A stretch of 64,000 bases of DNA from Roseibaca calidilacus (GTDB lineage: Bacteria > Pseudomonadota > Alphaproteobacteria > Rhodobacterales > Rhodobacteraceae). The DNA lies in assembly GCF_001517585.1 (NCBI RefSeq), contig NZ_FBYC01000004.1, positions 2,251,501-2,315,500 on the forward strand, read 5' to 3'. The notes beneath the pieces are model-generated. The model was not told the origin of the DNA and ran no database searches. It was given only the letters and a program-made list of their open reading frames with translations. Numbering within the stretch: the first letter of the stretch is position 1; the number at the start of each line of letters is the position of its first letter. Shown piece after piece: positions 16,174 to 24,681 of the stretch. The translations under genes were made by a program, and so were the position numbers.

Positions 16174-17019
16174 ATGAACACGCAATCGCACAGCTTCGAT
16201 ACGATCCTGTCGCTTTGCCCACTGCGGTCGGGCGCCTTCATCGTGACAGTCTTTGGCGATGTCGTCCTGCCCGGCGATGGCCAGATGTGGATCGGTCATC
16301 TGATCGAACTTTGTGCCGATCTGCGCATCAGCGAAACCCTTGTGCGGACCTCTGTCTCGCGGCTGGTCACATCGGGGCAATTGGTCGGCACACGCAAGGG
16401 GCGGCGCAGCTTCTACGCCCTGTCACCCGGTGCGCGCGCCGAATTCGACCATGCGGCGCAGGTCATCTATACAGCCCCGCAAGAACGCCCGTGGCGGTTC
16501 CTGTTCTTCCCCGCAGGCCATAGCCCCGATGCGTTGCAAAAGTTGGGGATGGCCGCACTTTCACCGCAACTGGCCTTTGGCCCGGCGCGCGGGGCCGTGC
16601 CCGAAGGCGCGCTTGCCTTTACCGCCCATGCCGATGGCGCGCGCGCCGACTTGGCGGCAATGCTGGCACATGCTTATCCGCTAGAGGAATTGGCACAGGA
16701 ATACCGCGCTTTTTGCACATTGGAGCAGGCGATTGCCGGCCTGCCCAAGCTAACCCCGAAAACCGCGCTGCAAGCCCGGCTGGTTCTGACCCATGCTTGG
16801 CGCCGAATCGCACTGAACGCGCCCCGGTTGCCCGCCAATCTGCTGCCAGAGGGATACCCCGAACCCACCGCGCGGGCTGCCTTCGGGCGCAGCTATCTTG
16901 CACTAACGGCTGTCGCAGAACCCCTAGAGGCCGATATTTTATCTATGGATTCCATAGCCCTAGATCAAAGACAGCGTGCATTTGCAGAGCGTCGCGCAGC
17001 GCTGTCCACGTCCGCCTGA
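16174..17019 (+). CDS. paaX: Phenylacetic acid degradation repressor PaaX
   Basis: A 281-residue repressor whose effector in characterised relatives is phenylacetyl-CoA. The N-terminal winged helix (SGAFIVTVFGDVVLPGDGQ, ISETLVRTSVSRLVTSGQLV) and the middle region (WRFLFFPAGHSPDALQKLGM) are characteristic of PaaX. The C-terminal segment AWRRIALNAPRLPANLLPEG matches the family's conserved R-x-L-x-D/N-P-x-LP-xxLLP motif. The start is ATG 16174 (MNTQSHSF); the frame extends further upstream without good sequence. It lies immediately before paaJABCDEZ on the same strand and should repress that operon. Confidence 0.93.
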   Translation: MNTQSHSFDTILSLCPLRSGAFIVTVFGDVVLPGDGQMWIGHLIELCADLRISETLVRTSVSRLVTSGQLVGTRKGRRSFYALSPGARAEFDHAAQVIYTAPQERPWRFLFFPAGHSPDALQKLGMAALSPQLAFGPARGAVPEGALAFTAHADGARADLAAMLAHAYPLEELAQEYRAFCTLEQAIAGLPKLTPKTALQARLVLTHAWRRIALNAPRLPANLLPEGYPEPTARAAFGRSYLALTAVAEPLEADILSMDSIALDQRQRAFAERRAALSTSA

Positions 17020-17028
17020 CAAAAGCGG

Positions 17029-17061
17029 CACAAAATGCGCATTATTTTTCTTCATTTTGTG
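17029..17061. promoter_or_regulatory. Inverted repeat in front of the paa operon
   Basis: CACAAAATG (17029-17037) and CATTTTGTG (17053-17061) are perfect 9-bp inverted arms separated by 15 bp of A/T-rich DNA, between the paaX stop and paaJ start. The arms are 24 bp centre to centre, so a dimer could bind one face of the helix. It is a candidate PaaX operator; a paaX terminator hairpin is the alternative. Confidence 0.55.
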
Positions 17062-17116
17062 ACACGTTTCGGATAGACTGGCAGTAACGGTTGCATACCG
17101 CCTTGGGAGGGGCTGG

Positions 17117-18322
17117 ATGACACAGGCTTTCATCTGCGACGCGCAACGCACGCCCATTGGGCGCTATGGCGGCGCCTTGTCATCCGTGCGCGCCGATGAT
17201 CTGGCGGCAATCTCACTGCGGGCGCTGGTCGCGCGCAACCCGCAGGTGGATTGGGCCGCGGTGGATGACGTGATCCTTGGCTGCGCCAACCAAGCGGGCG
17301 AAGATAACCGCAACGTGGCCCGCATGGCGGCCCTGCTGGCTGACCTGCCGGTCGATGTGCCGGGCATTACCGTCAACCGACTATGCGCGTCGGGCCTTGA
17401 TGCGGTGGGCATGGCCGCGCGTGCCATTCGCGCAGGCGATTGTGCGCTGATGCTGGCAGGCGGCGTCGAATCCATGAGCCGCGCGCCCTTTGTCATGCCC
17501 AAAACCGAGGCCGCATTTGCGCGCACGACTGCGGTCTATGACACCACCATCGGCTGGCGCTTCGTAAACCCCAAGATGGACGCGGCGCATGGCACACATT
17601 CCATGCCGGAAACCGCCGATCACGTGGCCGCCGAGTGGAACGTGTCGCGCGCGGACCAAGATGCGTTTGCGCTACGCTCACAAGCACGTTGGGCCGCGGC
17701 ACAGAAGGCGGGGCGCTTTGTGGATGAGCTGTGCCCGGTCGAGGTGCCACAGCGCAAAGGAACCGCGCTGGTCATCGACCGCGACGAACACCCCCGCCCC
17801 GACACAAGCGCCGACGCACTGGCCAAGCTGCGCGGGATCAACGGGCCTGACCTAAGCGTCACGGCGGGCAATGCCAGCGGCGTGAATGACGGTGCGGCAG
17901 GGCTGCTATTGGCGTCAGAGGTGGCGGCAAACGCCAATGGCCTGACCCCGCGTGCCCGCGTGGTTGCCTGCGCCGCCGCCGGTGTCGCCCCGCGCGTGAT
18001 GGGCATTGGCCCCGTTCCAGCAGTGCGCAAGGTGCTGGCACTGGCGGGGCTGACCATGGCCGACATGGATGTGGTTGAGTTGAACGAGGCGTTTGCCGCC
18101 CAAGCCCTCGCCGTCACGCGTGAATTAGGCCTGCCCGATGATGCGCCGCATGTGAACCCTAATGGCGGCGCAATCGCCATGGGCCACCCGCTGGGCGCAT
18201 CCGGCGCGCGTATGGTGGCCACGGCCACATGGGAATTGCAACACCGCCAAGGGCGCTATGCGCTGTGCACCATGTGCGTGGGCGTGGGCCAAGGCGTGGC
18301 GCTGATATTGGAACGTGTCTGA
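17117..18322 (+). CDS. paaJ: 3-oxoadipyl-CoA / 3-oxo-5,6-didehydrosuberyl-CoA thiolase
   Basis: A 401-residue thiolase that cleaves 3-oxoadipyl-CoA and, in the paa pathway, 3-oxo-5,6-dehydrosuberyl-CoA with CoA to give acetyl-CoA and shorter acyl-CoAs. Nucleophilic Cys90 lies in NRLCASGLDAVGMA; the second active-site motifs are NEAFAAQAL, GHPLGASGAR and CTMCVGVGQG. Length and organisation are those of PcaF/PaaJ. It is the first gene of the operon, 98 bp behind paaX, with GGGAGGGG before the start and paaA 15 bp downstream. The β-ketoadipate enzyme PcaF is a close alternative; the paa context decides. Confidence 0.9.
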   Translation: MTQAFICDAQRTPIGRYGGALSSVRADDLAAISLRALVARNPQVDWAAVDDVILGCANQAGEDNRNVARMAALLADLPVDVPGITVNRLCASGLDAVGMAARAIRAGDCALMLAGGVESMSRAPFVMPKTEAAFARTTAVYDTTIGWRFVNPKMDAAHGTHSMPETADHVAAEWNVSRADQDAFALRSQARWAAAQKAGRFVDELCPVEVPQRKGTALVIDRDEHPRPDTSADALAKLRGINGPDLSVTAGNASGVNDGAAGLLLASEVAANANGLTPRARVVACAAAGVAPRVMGIGPVPAVRKVLALAGLTMADMDVVELNEAFAAQALAVTRELGLPDDAPHVNPNGGAIAMGHPLGASGARMVATATWELQHRQGRYALCTMCVGVGQGVALILERV

Positions 18323-18337
18323 GAGAGGAGAGCCGCG

Positions 18338-19315
18338 ATGTATGCACAGATGGTGACATCCGAAGCGACGCAGGACGACCCCGAAAAGCTGGCCGCGTTC
18401 CAAGCGCGGATTGACGCGGGCGAAAAGATCGAACCGAAAGACTGGATGCCCGAAGGTTACCGCAAGACGCTGATCCGCCAGATCGGCCAGCACGCGCATT
18501 CCGAGATTGTCGGACAACTGCCCGAGGGCAACTGGATCACCCGCGCACCCACGCTGGAACGCAAGGCGATCCTGCTGGCCAAGGTGCAGGATGAAGCAGG
18601 CCACGGGCTATACCTGTATTGCGCCGCCGAAACGCTGGGCGTGTCGCGCGATGAACTGACCGAGGCGCTGCTGGCGGGAAAGATGAAGTATTCATCGATC
18701 TTCAACTACCCGACGCTGACGTGGGCCGATATCGGCGCAGTGGGCTGGCTGGTCGATGGCGCAGCGATCATGAATCAGGTGCCGCTGCAACGCACCAGCT
18801 TTGGCCCATATAGCCGCGCCATGATCCGCATCTGCAAGGAAGAAAGTTTTCACCAGCGCCAAGGCTTTGACATCATGCGCAAAATGGTAACCGGCACCAA
18901 GGCGCAACGCCGCATGGCGCAAGATGCGCTGAACCGCTTTTGGTATCCCAGCCTGATGATGTTCGGCCCTTCGGACAAGGACAGCGTGCATTCCGCGCAA
19001 AGCATGGCGTGGAAGATTAAAATGAACACCAATGACGAACTGCGGCAGAAATTCGTCGATCAAACCGTGCCGCAGGCCGAATATCTGGGCCTGACCGTGC
19101 CCGACCCTGACCTGCGCTGGAACGACGCCAAGGGTGGTTATGATTTCAGCGAACCCGATTGGTCCGAGTTCTTCGAGGTGCTGAAAGGCAATGGCCCCTG
19201 CAACGCCGAGCGTTTGGCCGCGCGGCAAAAGGCATGGGATGACGGCGCGTGGGTGCGCGAGGGGTTGATGGCGCATGCCGCCAAACGCCGCGCGGCACCC
19301 GTGGCCGCCGAATGA
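18338..19315 (+). CDS. paaA: Phenylacetyl-CoA 1,2-epoxidase, catalytic subunit
   Basis: A 325-residue bacterial diiron oxygenase that epoxidises the ring of phenylacetyl-CoA as part of PaaABCE. Two ExxH iron-binding motifs are visible: DEAGH in [14 protein letters not shown] and EESFH in [12 protein letters not shown]. Sequence such as [20 protein letters not shown] and [15 protein letters not shown] is strongly conserved in PaaA. It starts ATG after GAGAGGAG. The 72-bp gap to paaB contains a repeat-like hairpin. Confidence 0.95.
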   Translation: MYAQMVTSEATQDDPEKLAAFQARIDAGEKIEPKDWMPEGYRKTLIRQIGQHAHSEIVGQLPEGNWITRAPTLERKAILLAKVQDEAGHGLYLYCAAETLGVSRDELTEALLAGKMKYSSIFNYPTLTWADIGAVGWLVDGAAIMNQVPLQRTSFGPYSRAMIRICKEESFHQRQGFDIMRKMVTGTKAQRRMAQDALNRFWYPSLMMFGPSDKDSVHSAQSMAWKIKMNTNDELRQKFVDQTVPQAEYLGLTVPDPDLRWNDAKGGYDFSEPDWSEFFEVLKGNGPCNAERLAARQKAWDDGAWVREGLMAHAAKRRAAPVAAE

Positions 19316-19318
19316 ACA

Positions 19319-19333
19319 GGGGGCTTTGCCCCC
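19319..19333. other. Hairpin repeat between paaA and paaB
   Basis: GGGGG-CTTTG-CCCCC, followed by TACGGCCTGCGGCCTA and CAGGATATTTTTGCAAGG. From memory, similar hairpins followed by GGATATTTTT are frequent in Rhodobacterales intergenic regions, so this is probably a dispersed repeat that sits inside an operon rather than a terminator. Confidence 0.5.
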
Positions 19334-19387
19334 TACGGCCTGCGGCCTACCCCCAGGATATTTTTGCAAGGATGAAAGGGTAAAGCG

Positions 19388-19672
19388 ATGTCTTCGGAAT
19401 GGCCCTTGTGGGAGATTTTCATTCGCGGCCAGCACGGGCTGAACCATCGCCATGTTGGCAGCCTGCATGCGCCCGACGCAGAACTGGCCATGCGCCACGC
19501 GCGCGATGTGTATACGCGGCGCAATGAGGGGGTGAGCATCTGGGTGGTGCCGTCCTCGGCCATCACGGCATCCAGCCCGTCCGAGAAAGGCCCGATGTTC
19601 GAGCCGTCGCAGGACAAGGTCTACCGCCACCCCAGCTTTTTCGACATCCCCGACGAGATCGGGCATATGTGA
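19388..19672 (+). CDS. paaB: Phenylacetyl-CoA epoxidase subunit PaaB
   Basis: A 94-residue subunit of the PaaABCE monooxygenase, needed for assembly rather than catalysis. WPLWEIFIRGQHGLNHRHVG and AMRHARDVYTRRNEGVSIWV are diagnostic for the family. Length is normal. Its TGA overlaps the ATG of paaC, indicating coupled translation. Confidence 0.95.
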   Translation: MSSEWPLWEIFIRGQHGLNHRHVGSLHAPDAELAMRHARDVYTRRNEGVSIWVVPSSAITASSPSEKGPMFEPSQDKVYRHPSFFDIPDEIGHM

Positions 19673-20442
19673 TGGGCGCGGTGGTGGATCTGGACGCGGC
19701 CTTGGTCGAGGGGCTGTGCCGCATGGGCGACAGCACGTTGGTGCTGGGGCACCGGGTGTCGGAATGGTGCGGCCATGCGCCGGTGTTGGAAGAAGATATC
19801 GCGCTGGCCAATACCGCGCTGGACCTGATCGGTCAGACGCAGATGTGGCTGGGTCTGGCGGGCAAGGTTGAGGGGCGCGGGCGCAGCGCCGATGATCTGG
19901 CCTTTCATCGCGATGTCTGGGAATTTCGGAACTTGCTGTTGGTCGAGCGCCCGAATGGCGATTTTGGCCACACGCTGATGCGACAATTCCTGTTCGATGC
20001 CTGGCACCAGCCAATGCTGGCGGGGCTGGCGCAATCGGGGGACACGCGTGTGGCAGAGATTGCCGCCAAGGCTGGCAAAGAGGTGGCCTATCATCTGGAA
20101 CGCTCGGCCGATCTGGTGATCCGGCTGGGCGACGGGACCGATGAAAGCCGCAACCGGATGCAAGCCGCGCTGGACACGCTTTGGCCCTACACGGGCGAGA
20201 TGGTGACCCCAGACGCAACCGATATGGCACTGGCAGAGGCGGGGATCATGCCCGATCTGGCGGGTTTGCGCGCCACTTGGGACGCGCTTGTGCACGACGT
20301 GCTGGCTGAAGCGACGCTGGGCATTCCCGACAGCAGCTTCATGCAGAAGGGCGGCAAGCAGGGCCAGCATTCGGAACATCTGGGACATATGCTGGCGACC
20401 ATGCAATTTCTGCCCCGCGCCTACCCGGACGCAACATGGTAG
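19672..20442 (+). CDS. paaC: Phenylacetyl-CoA epoxidase subunit PaaC
   Basis: A 256-residue ferritin-like but non-catalytic partner of PaaA. DSTLVLGHRVSEWCGHAPVLEEDIALANTALDLIGQ (in the first 55 residues) is the family landmark, and the C-terminus GKQGQHSEHLGHMLATMQFL is typical. I use the ATG at 19672, which overlaps the paaB stop; a GTG one codon earlier is possible. Its 3' end overlaps paaD by 7 bp. Confidence 0.95.
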   Translation: MGAVVDLDAALVEGLCRMGDSTLVLGHRVSEWCGHAPVLEEDIALANTALDLIGQTQMWLGLAGKVEGRGRSADDLAFHRDVWEFRNLLLVERPNGDFGHTLMRQFLFDAWHQPMLAGLAQSGDTRVAEIAAKAGKEVAYHLERSADLVIRLGDGTDESRNRMQAALDTLWPYTGEMVTPDATDMALAEAGIMPDLAGLRATWDALVHDVLAEATLGIPDSSFMQKGGKQGQHSEHLGHMLATMQFLPRAYPDATW

Positions 20443-20942
20443 ATGCTGCGCAAATCTGGGCGTGGCTGGCAGAGGTGCCGGACCCCGAGATACCGGTGAT
20501 TTCCGTCACCGACTTGGGCATCGTGCGCAAGGTGACGCTGGAAGGCGACGCAGTCATTGTGACCGTTACGCCGACCTATTCGGGCTGCCCCGCGACGGCG
20601 GTCATCAATTTCGAGATTGAGCGCGCCTTGCGCGAGAAGGGTGTGGCACAAGTGCGGGTGCAGCAGCGCTTGTCACCGCCATGGACCACCGACTGGCTGA
20701 CAGAGGCCGCGCGCGACAAGCTGCGCGCCTATGGGATTGCCCCGCCGGTGGACGGCACCGGGGCCACGGGCGTGGTGGCGGGGCGGGTGAAGCGGTTGAC
20801 CGGCGCGGGTGTGGTCGTGGCCTGTCCGCGCTGCGGGTCCGCGCAGACGCAGAAGGTCAGCCAACACGGATCCACCCCCTGCAAGGCGGCCTATCAGTGC
20901 CGCGACTGTCTGGAACCGTTCGACTATTTCAAATGTATCTGA
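20436..20942 (+). CDS. paaD: Phenylacetyl-CoA epoxidase maturation protein PaaD
   Basis: A 168-residue protein with an N-terminal MIP18/DUF59 domain (VPDPEIPVISVTDLGIVRKV, TPTYSGCPATAV) and a C-terminal four-cysteine-plus cluster-binding tail (CPRCGS … CKAAYQCRDC … FKCI). PaaD is thought to help install the metal centres of the epoxidase rather than turn over substrate. It overlaps paaC and is followed 10 bp later by paaE. Confidence 0.93.
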   Translation: MVDAAQIWAWLAEVPDPEIPVISVTDLGIVRKVTLEGDAVIVTVTPTYSGCPATAVINFEIERALREKGVAQVRVQQRLSPPWTTDWLTEAARDKLRAYGIAPPVDGTGATGVVAGRVKRLTGAGVVVACPRCGSAQTQKVSQHGSTPCKAAYQCRDCLEPFDYFKCI

Positions 20943-20952
20943 GGGCCCACGC

Positions 20953-22020
20953 ATGAGCCGTTTCCACCCCCTGACCGTGACAGAGGTCGCCCGTGACACA
21001 AGCGACAGCGTGGTTGTGACCTTGCGGCCAGAGGATGCAGGCGCGTTCCAGTTCATTCAGGGCCAATACCTGACCTTTCGGCGCGATTTCGGCGGGCAGG
21101 AAGTGCGACGCTCCTATTCTATCTGTGCGGGGCTGGATGATGGCGCGCTGCGCGTGGGCATAAAGCGGGTCGCGGGCGGCGCGTTCAGCACTTGGGCCAA
21201 TACGGATTTGAAACCGGGCGATGTGCTGGACGCGATGCCGCCGCAAGGCACGTTTCACACGCCGCTCGCGCCCGATGCGGCGCGCCATTACCTGATGTTC
21301 GCCGCCGGGTCGGGCATCACGCCTATCCTGTCCATCATCCGCACCGTGCTGGCGCGAGAACCGAAATCCCGTGTCACGCTGGTTTATGCCAATCGGCGCA
21401 TCGCCTCTATCATGTTCCGGGGCGAGTTGGACGATCTGAAAGACCAATATCTCAGCCGCCTGTCGGTGCTGCATGTGCTGGGACAGGATGCGCAAGAAAT
21501 TGACCTGTTCACCGGGCGGCTGGATACGGCCAAGCTGGAACGCCTGTTCACGCAATGGATTGATCTGAAAAGCGTGCATTCCGCCTTCATCTGCGGGCCA
21601 GAGGCGCTGATGCAGACCATCGCGGCATCGCTGCGCGGGCACGGGTTGACGGACGATCAGATCAAATACGAGCTGTTCGGCGCGGCGCAACCGGGCCGCG
21701 CTGCGCAGTGCGCGGTGGCCGCGTCCGATGCTACGGGCAAGACCTGCGCGCTGTCGGTCATCTTGGACGGAACAACACGCAGCATCGACATGCCGATGGA
21801 TGGCACAACCGTGCTGGAGGCCGCACTTGGCGCAAAACTGGACGCGCCCTTTTCCTGCACGGCGGGGGTCTGTTCCACCTGCCGCGCCAAGGTGATGGAA
21901 GGCGCGGCAGAGATGGCCGTGAACCACGCGCTGGAAGATTACGAAGTGCGCGCAGGCTATGTGCTGACCTGCCAATGCACGCCGATCAGTGACCGGCTGG
22001 TCATAAGCTACGATACCTGA
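20953..22020 (+). CDS. paaE: Phenylacetyl-CoA epoxidase reductase PaaE
   Basis: A 355-residue electron-transfer subunit passing NADPH electrons to the PaaA diiron site. Domains in order: FAD-binding barrel (RRSYSICAG at ~50), NAD(P)-binding lobe (AAGSGITPILSIIRTVLA), and a C-terminal plant-type ferredoxin domain with cysteines in CTAGVCSTC and the later CQC. The start is ATG 20953 (MSRFHPLTV); the frame stays open upstream over paaD but out of its reading frame. Confidence 0.95.
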   Translation: MSRFHPLTVTEVARDTSDSVVVTLRPEDAGAFQFIQGQYLTFRRDFGGQEVRRSYSICAGLDDGALRVGIKRVAGGAFSTWANTDLKPGDVLDAMPPQGTFHTPLAPDAARHYLMFAAGSGITPILSIIRTVLAREPKSRVTLVYANRRIASIMFRGELDDLKDQYLSRLSVLHVLGQDAQEIDLFTGRLDTAKLERLFTQWIDLKSVHSAFICGPEALMQTIAASLRGHGLTDDQIKYELFGAAQPGRAAQCAVAASDATGKTCALSVILDGTTRSIDMPMDGTTVLEAALGAKLDAPFSCTAGVCSTCRAKVMEGAAEMAVNHALEDYEVRAGYVLTCQCTPISDRLVISYDT

Positions 22021-22031
22021 AAGGAACCGCC

Positions 22032-24083
22032 ATGCTGGATGCACGCCAACCGAAGCGGCTGCAAAGCTACCTCTGCGGCGCATGGCGCGACGGGCGCGGG
22101 GCATATAAGCCGCTTTTGGATGCCGCGACGGGCGCGGTGGTCGCGGAAATTGATGCGACCGGCTTGGACATGGCAGAGGCGCTGGACCATGGCCGCCGCG
22201 CCGGTGCCCGCTTGCGCGCGATGACCGTGCATGAGCGCGCGCTGATGCTGAAAGCGGTCGGTTTGGCACTGCTGGAGCAGAAGGACGATTTCCACGCCCT
22301 GTCGCTGGCCACAGGGGCCACGCCGAAGGATGGCTGGATCGACATTGACGGCGGCATCGGGACGCTGCTGAACTATGCCTCGAAAGCGCGGCGGGACTTG
22401 CCCAATACCCGTGTGCTGACCGATGGGGCTGTCGAAAGTTTGTCGCAGGACCACAGCTTTTCCGCCCGCCATATCCTGACACCCCTGCGCGGGGTGGCGG
22501 TGCATATCAACGCGTTCAATTTCCCGGTCTGGGGAATGCTGGAAAAGCTGGCACCGAACCTGCTGGCCGGGATGCCTGCCATCGTGAAGCCCGCCAGCCA
22601 AACCGCGTATCTGACCGAATTGGTGGTGCGGCGCATTCTGGCCACAGGGCTGCTCCCAGAGGGCACGCTGCAACTGGTGTGCGGCAGCATTGGCGACCTG
22701 CTGGACCATGTGACGGGGCAGGATGTTGTTACCTTTACCGGGTCGGCGGCCACGGGGCAGATGCTGAAAGCGCATCCTGCGATCATCGGCAATTCCACCC
22801 GCTTCACGATGGAGGCCGACAGTCTGAATGCCTGCATTCTGGGACCGGATGCCGCGCCGGGTAGCCCCGAATTTGACCTGTTCATCCGCGAGGTGATGCG
22901 CGAGACGACCGCCAAAGCCGGGCAGAAATGCACCGCCATTCGCCGGGTGCTGGTGCCGCGCGCGGCTGCGGGCGCGGTGCGCGACGCGCTGGCCGCGCGC
23001 ATGGCGAAGGTCGTGGTCGGCCTGCCCGGCGACACCTCCACGCAGATGGGCGCGCTGGCAAGTCTGGCGCAGCGCGATGATGTACGCGCGGCAATCGCGC
23101 GGCTGCAAGCGGGGGCAGAGATTATCGCGGGCACCCCCGACACAGTGCGCGTCACGTCGGGCGATGCCGAGCGCGGGGCGTTTCTGAACCCGGTTCTACT
23201 TTATGCGGATGATCTCTTGGGCGCGAAGGCCGTGCACGAGGTCGAAGCCTTCGGTCCGGTCGCCACACTGCTGCCCTATGACGACCCGGCGCAGGCGGTG
23301 GAGATCGCCGCACTTGGCAAAGGCTCGCTGGTGTCGTCGCTGTTCACCAATGCGCCAGAGGTCGCCGAAGAGATCGTGCTGGGCCTTGCCCCTTTCCACG
23401 GTCGGGTGATGATCGGCAACCGCGACAGCGCGAAATCCTCCACCGGCCACGGCTCGCCCTTGCCGATGCTGGTGCATGGCGGGCCAGGGCGTGCGGGCGG
23501 CGGCGAGGAATTGGGGGGCATGCGCGGCCTGCATCATTACATGCAGCGCAGCGCCGTGCAGGGCACGCCGCGCCTGCTGACCGCCGTGACGGGCGAATGG
23601 ATGCAAGGGGCAGAGACCCGCGCGGACACGCACCCGTTCCGCAAATCCTTGGCAGAGCTACGGCTTGGCGACCAGATTGTGACCGCGCGGCGCGAGATCA
23701 CGCTGGCCGACATTGAACATTTCGCCGCCTTCACCGGCGACACCTTCTACGCCCATATGGATGAGGACGCCGCCCGCGCAAACCCGTTCTTTGACGGCCG
23801 CGTGGCGCATGGATACCTGATCGTGTCTTTCGCGGCTGGGCTATTCGTGCAGCCCGATCCCGGCCCGGTTCTGGCCAATTACGGCATCGACAACCTGCGG
23901 TTCCTGACGCCAGTTTACCCCGGCGACACGCTTGGCGTGGTGCTGACCTGCAAGGCCATCAACCCGCGCGCCGATGGCGCTTATGGAGAGGTCCGCTGGG
24001 ATTGCGAGGTATCCAAGCAAGATGGAAGTCTTGTCGCGCAATATGACGTGCTGACCATGGTGGCGATGGACTGGGCCGGTTAA
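22032..24083 (+). CDS. paaZ: Bifunctional oxepin-CoA hydrolase / 3-oxo-5,6-dehydrosuberyl-CoA semialdehyde dehydrogenase
   Basis: A 683-residue fusion that opens the oxepin-CoA ring and immediately oxidises the resulting reactive aldehyde. The N-terminal ~520 residues are an aldehyde dehydrogenase with Glu261 (FTMEADSLNA) and catalytic Cys300 (AGQKCTAIRR). The C-terminal ~150 residues are a MaoC-like hydratase with Asp570 and His575 in FTGDTFYAH, the spacing seen in E. coli PaaZ. Both sites appear intact. It is the last gene of the cluster in this window; paaK, paaG, paaF and paaH are not here and must be elsewhere. Confidence 0.95.
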   Translation: MLDARQPKRLQSYLCGAWRDGRGAYKPLLDAATGAVVAEIDATGLDMAEALDHGRRAGARLRAMTVHERALMLKAVGLALLEQKDDFHALSLATGATPKDGWIDIDGGIGTLLNYASKARRDLPNTRVLTDGAVESLSQDHSFSARHILTPLRGVAVHINAFNFPVWGMLEKLAPNLLAGMPAIVKPASQTAYLTELVVRRILATGLLPEGTLQLVCGSIGDLLDHVTGQDVVTFTGSAATGQMLKAHPAIIGNSTRFTMEADSLNACILGPDAAPGSPEFDLFIREVMRETTAKAGQKCTAIRRVLVPRAAAGAVRDALAARMAKVVVGLPGDTSTQMGALASLAQRDDVRAAIARLQAGAEIIAGTPDTVRVTSGDAERGAFLNPVLLYADDLLGAKAVHEVEAFGPVATLLPYDDPAQAVEIAALGKGSLVSSLFTNAPEVAEEIVLGLAPFHGRVMIGNRDSAKSSTGHGSPLPMLVHGGPGRAGGGEELGGMRGLHHYMQRSAVQGTPRLLTAVTGEWMQGAETRADTHPFRKSLAELRLGDQIVTARREITLADIEHFAAFTGDTFYAHMDEDAARANPFFDGRVAHGYLIVSFAAGLFVQPDPGPVLANYGIDNLRFLTPVYPGDTLGVVLTCKAINPRADGAYGEVRWDCEVSKQDGSLVAQYDVLTMVAMDWAG

Positions 24084-24622
24084 GCGGCGCGCTGCACCGC
24101 TGGCAGGTCCAGCCACAGCCTGCCCCCATCATAGCCGCCGCGCACCCGAAAATCGGGGCGGCGCAATTCGGGAAACTCGCCTTCCCAATCGCGGAAGCGG
24201 TCTTGCGACACCACGCGCCCGCCATAATCGCGCGCCGCGCGCAGGATCATCGGGCAGGCGGGTTCGCCCTTGGGCACAACCATGACCTGTTCGTGCGGCA
24301 AGCCAAGACGTTTCGCCAGCTTGTAGTGGTTGCGATAGCGCCCTTCCAGCTTGTAGCCCACATTGGCATCGAACACGACACCGGGGGTATAGCCTTGTGC
24401 CTTCAGACTGGCGATCACCTCGCGCACGGGTTCGATATTGGGGGTATTGTCGCGCCAATGCATAACATTGGACCCGTCGACAAGAATGAATCGGGCCGCG
24501 CGCGTGGGTTTGTGTCGCCCCCGGCGCGCCAGAAGCGCCGCGCCAAGCAGGACCAAAAGAACAAGAAAGAAGATCTCTGGCCAATAGGCCAAGATCAGGC
24601 TGACAATTTCTGGCAAAGACAT
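24080..24622 (-). CDS. Membrane-anchored NYN/Zc3h12a-like ribonuclease
   Basis: A 180-residue protein with one N-terminal transmembrane segment (about residues 10-32, PEIFFLVLLVLLGAALLA) and a PIN-like domain of the Zc3h12a/NYN class: FILVDGSNVMHW supplies the first acidic residue, GVVFDANVGYKL the second, and a late RVVSQDRFRDW the third. Such domains cut RNA with Mg2+. I start at ATG 24620-24622, just before the membrane segment. It is convergent with paaZ (4-bp overlap of the ends). The RNA target is unknown. Confidence 0.75.
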   Translation of the reverse strand: MSLPEIVSLILAYWPEIFFLVLLVLLGAALLARRGRHKPTRAARFILVDGSNVMHWRDNTPNIEPVREVIASLKAQGYTPGVVFDANVGYKLEGRYRNHYKLAKRLGLPHEQVMVVPKGEPACPMILRAARDYGGRVVSQDRFRDWEGEFPELRRPDFRVRGGYDGGRLWLDLPAVQRAA

Positions 24623-24681
24623 AATGGCATGAAGTTGTTCAATCTGAGATTGCACAAAGCTAGGGCACAATCGTGGCGAAT

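Noticed and set aside
18692-20230. A 512-residue minus-strand open frame opposite paaA-paaC
   Set aside because: Its sequence is Pro/His/Arg-rich and without any recognisable domain; the plus strand encodes textbook PaaA, PaaB and PaaC. It is a shadow frame of GC-rich coding DNA.
20929-22482. A 517-residue minus-strand open frame opposite paaE and paaZ
   Set aside because: It covers conserved PaaE and PaaZ coding sequence, has low-complexity composition and no ribosome site; a shadow frame.
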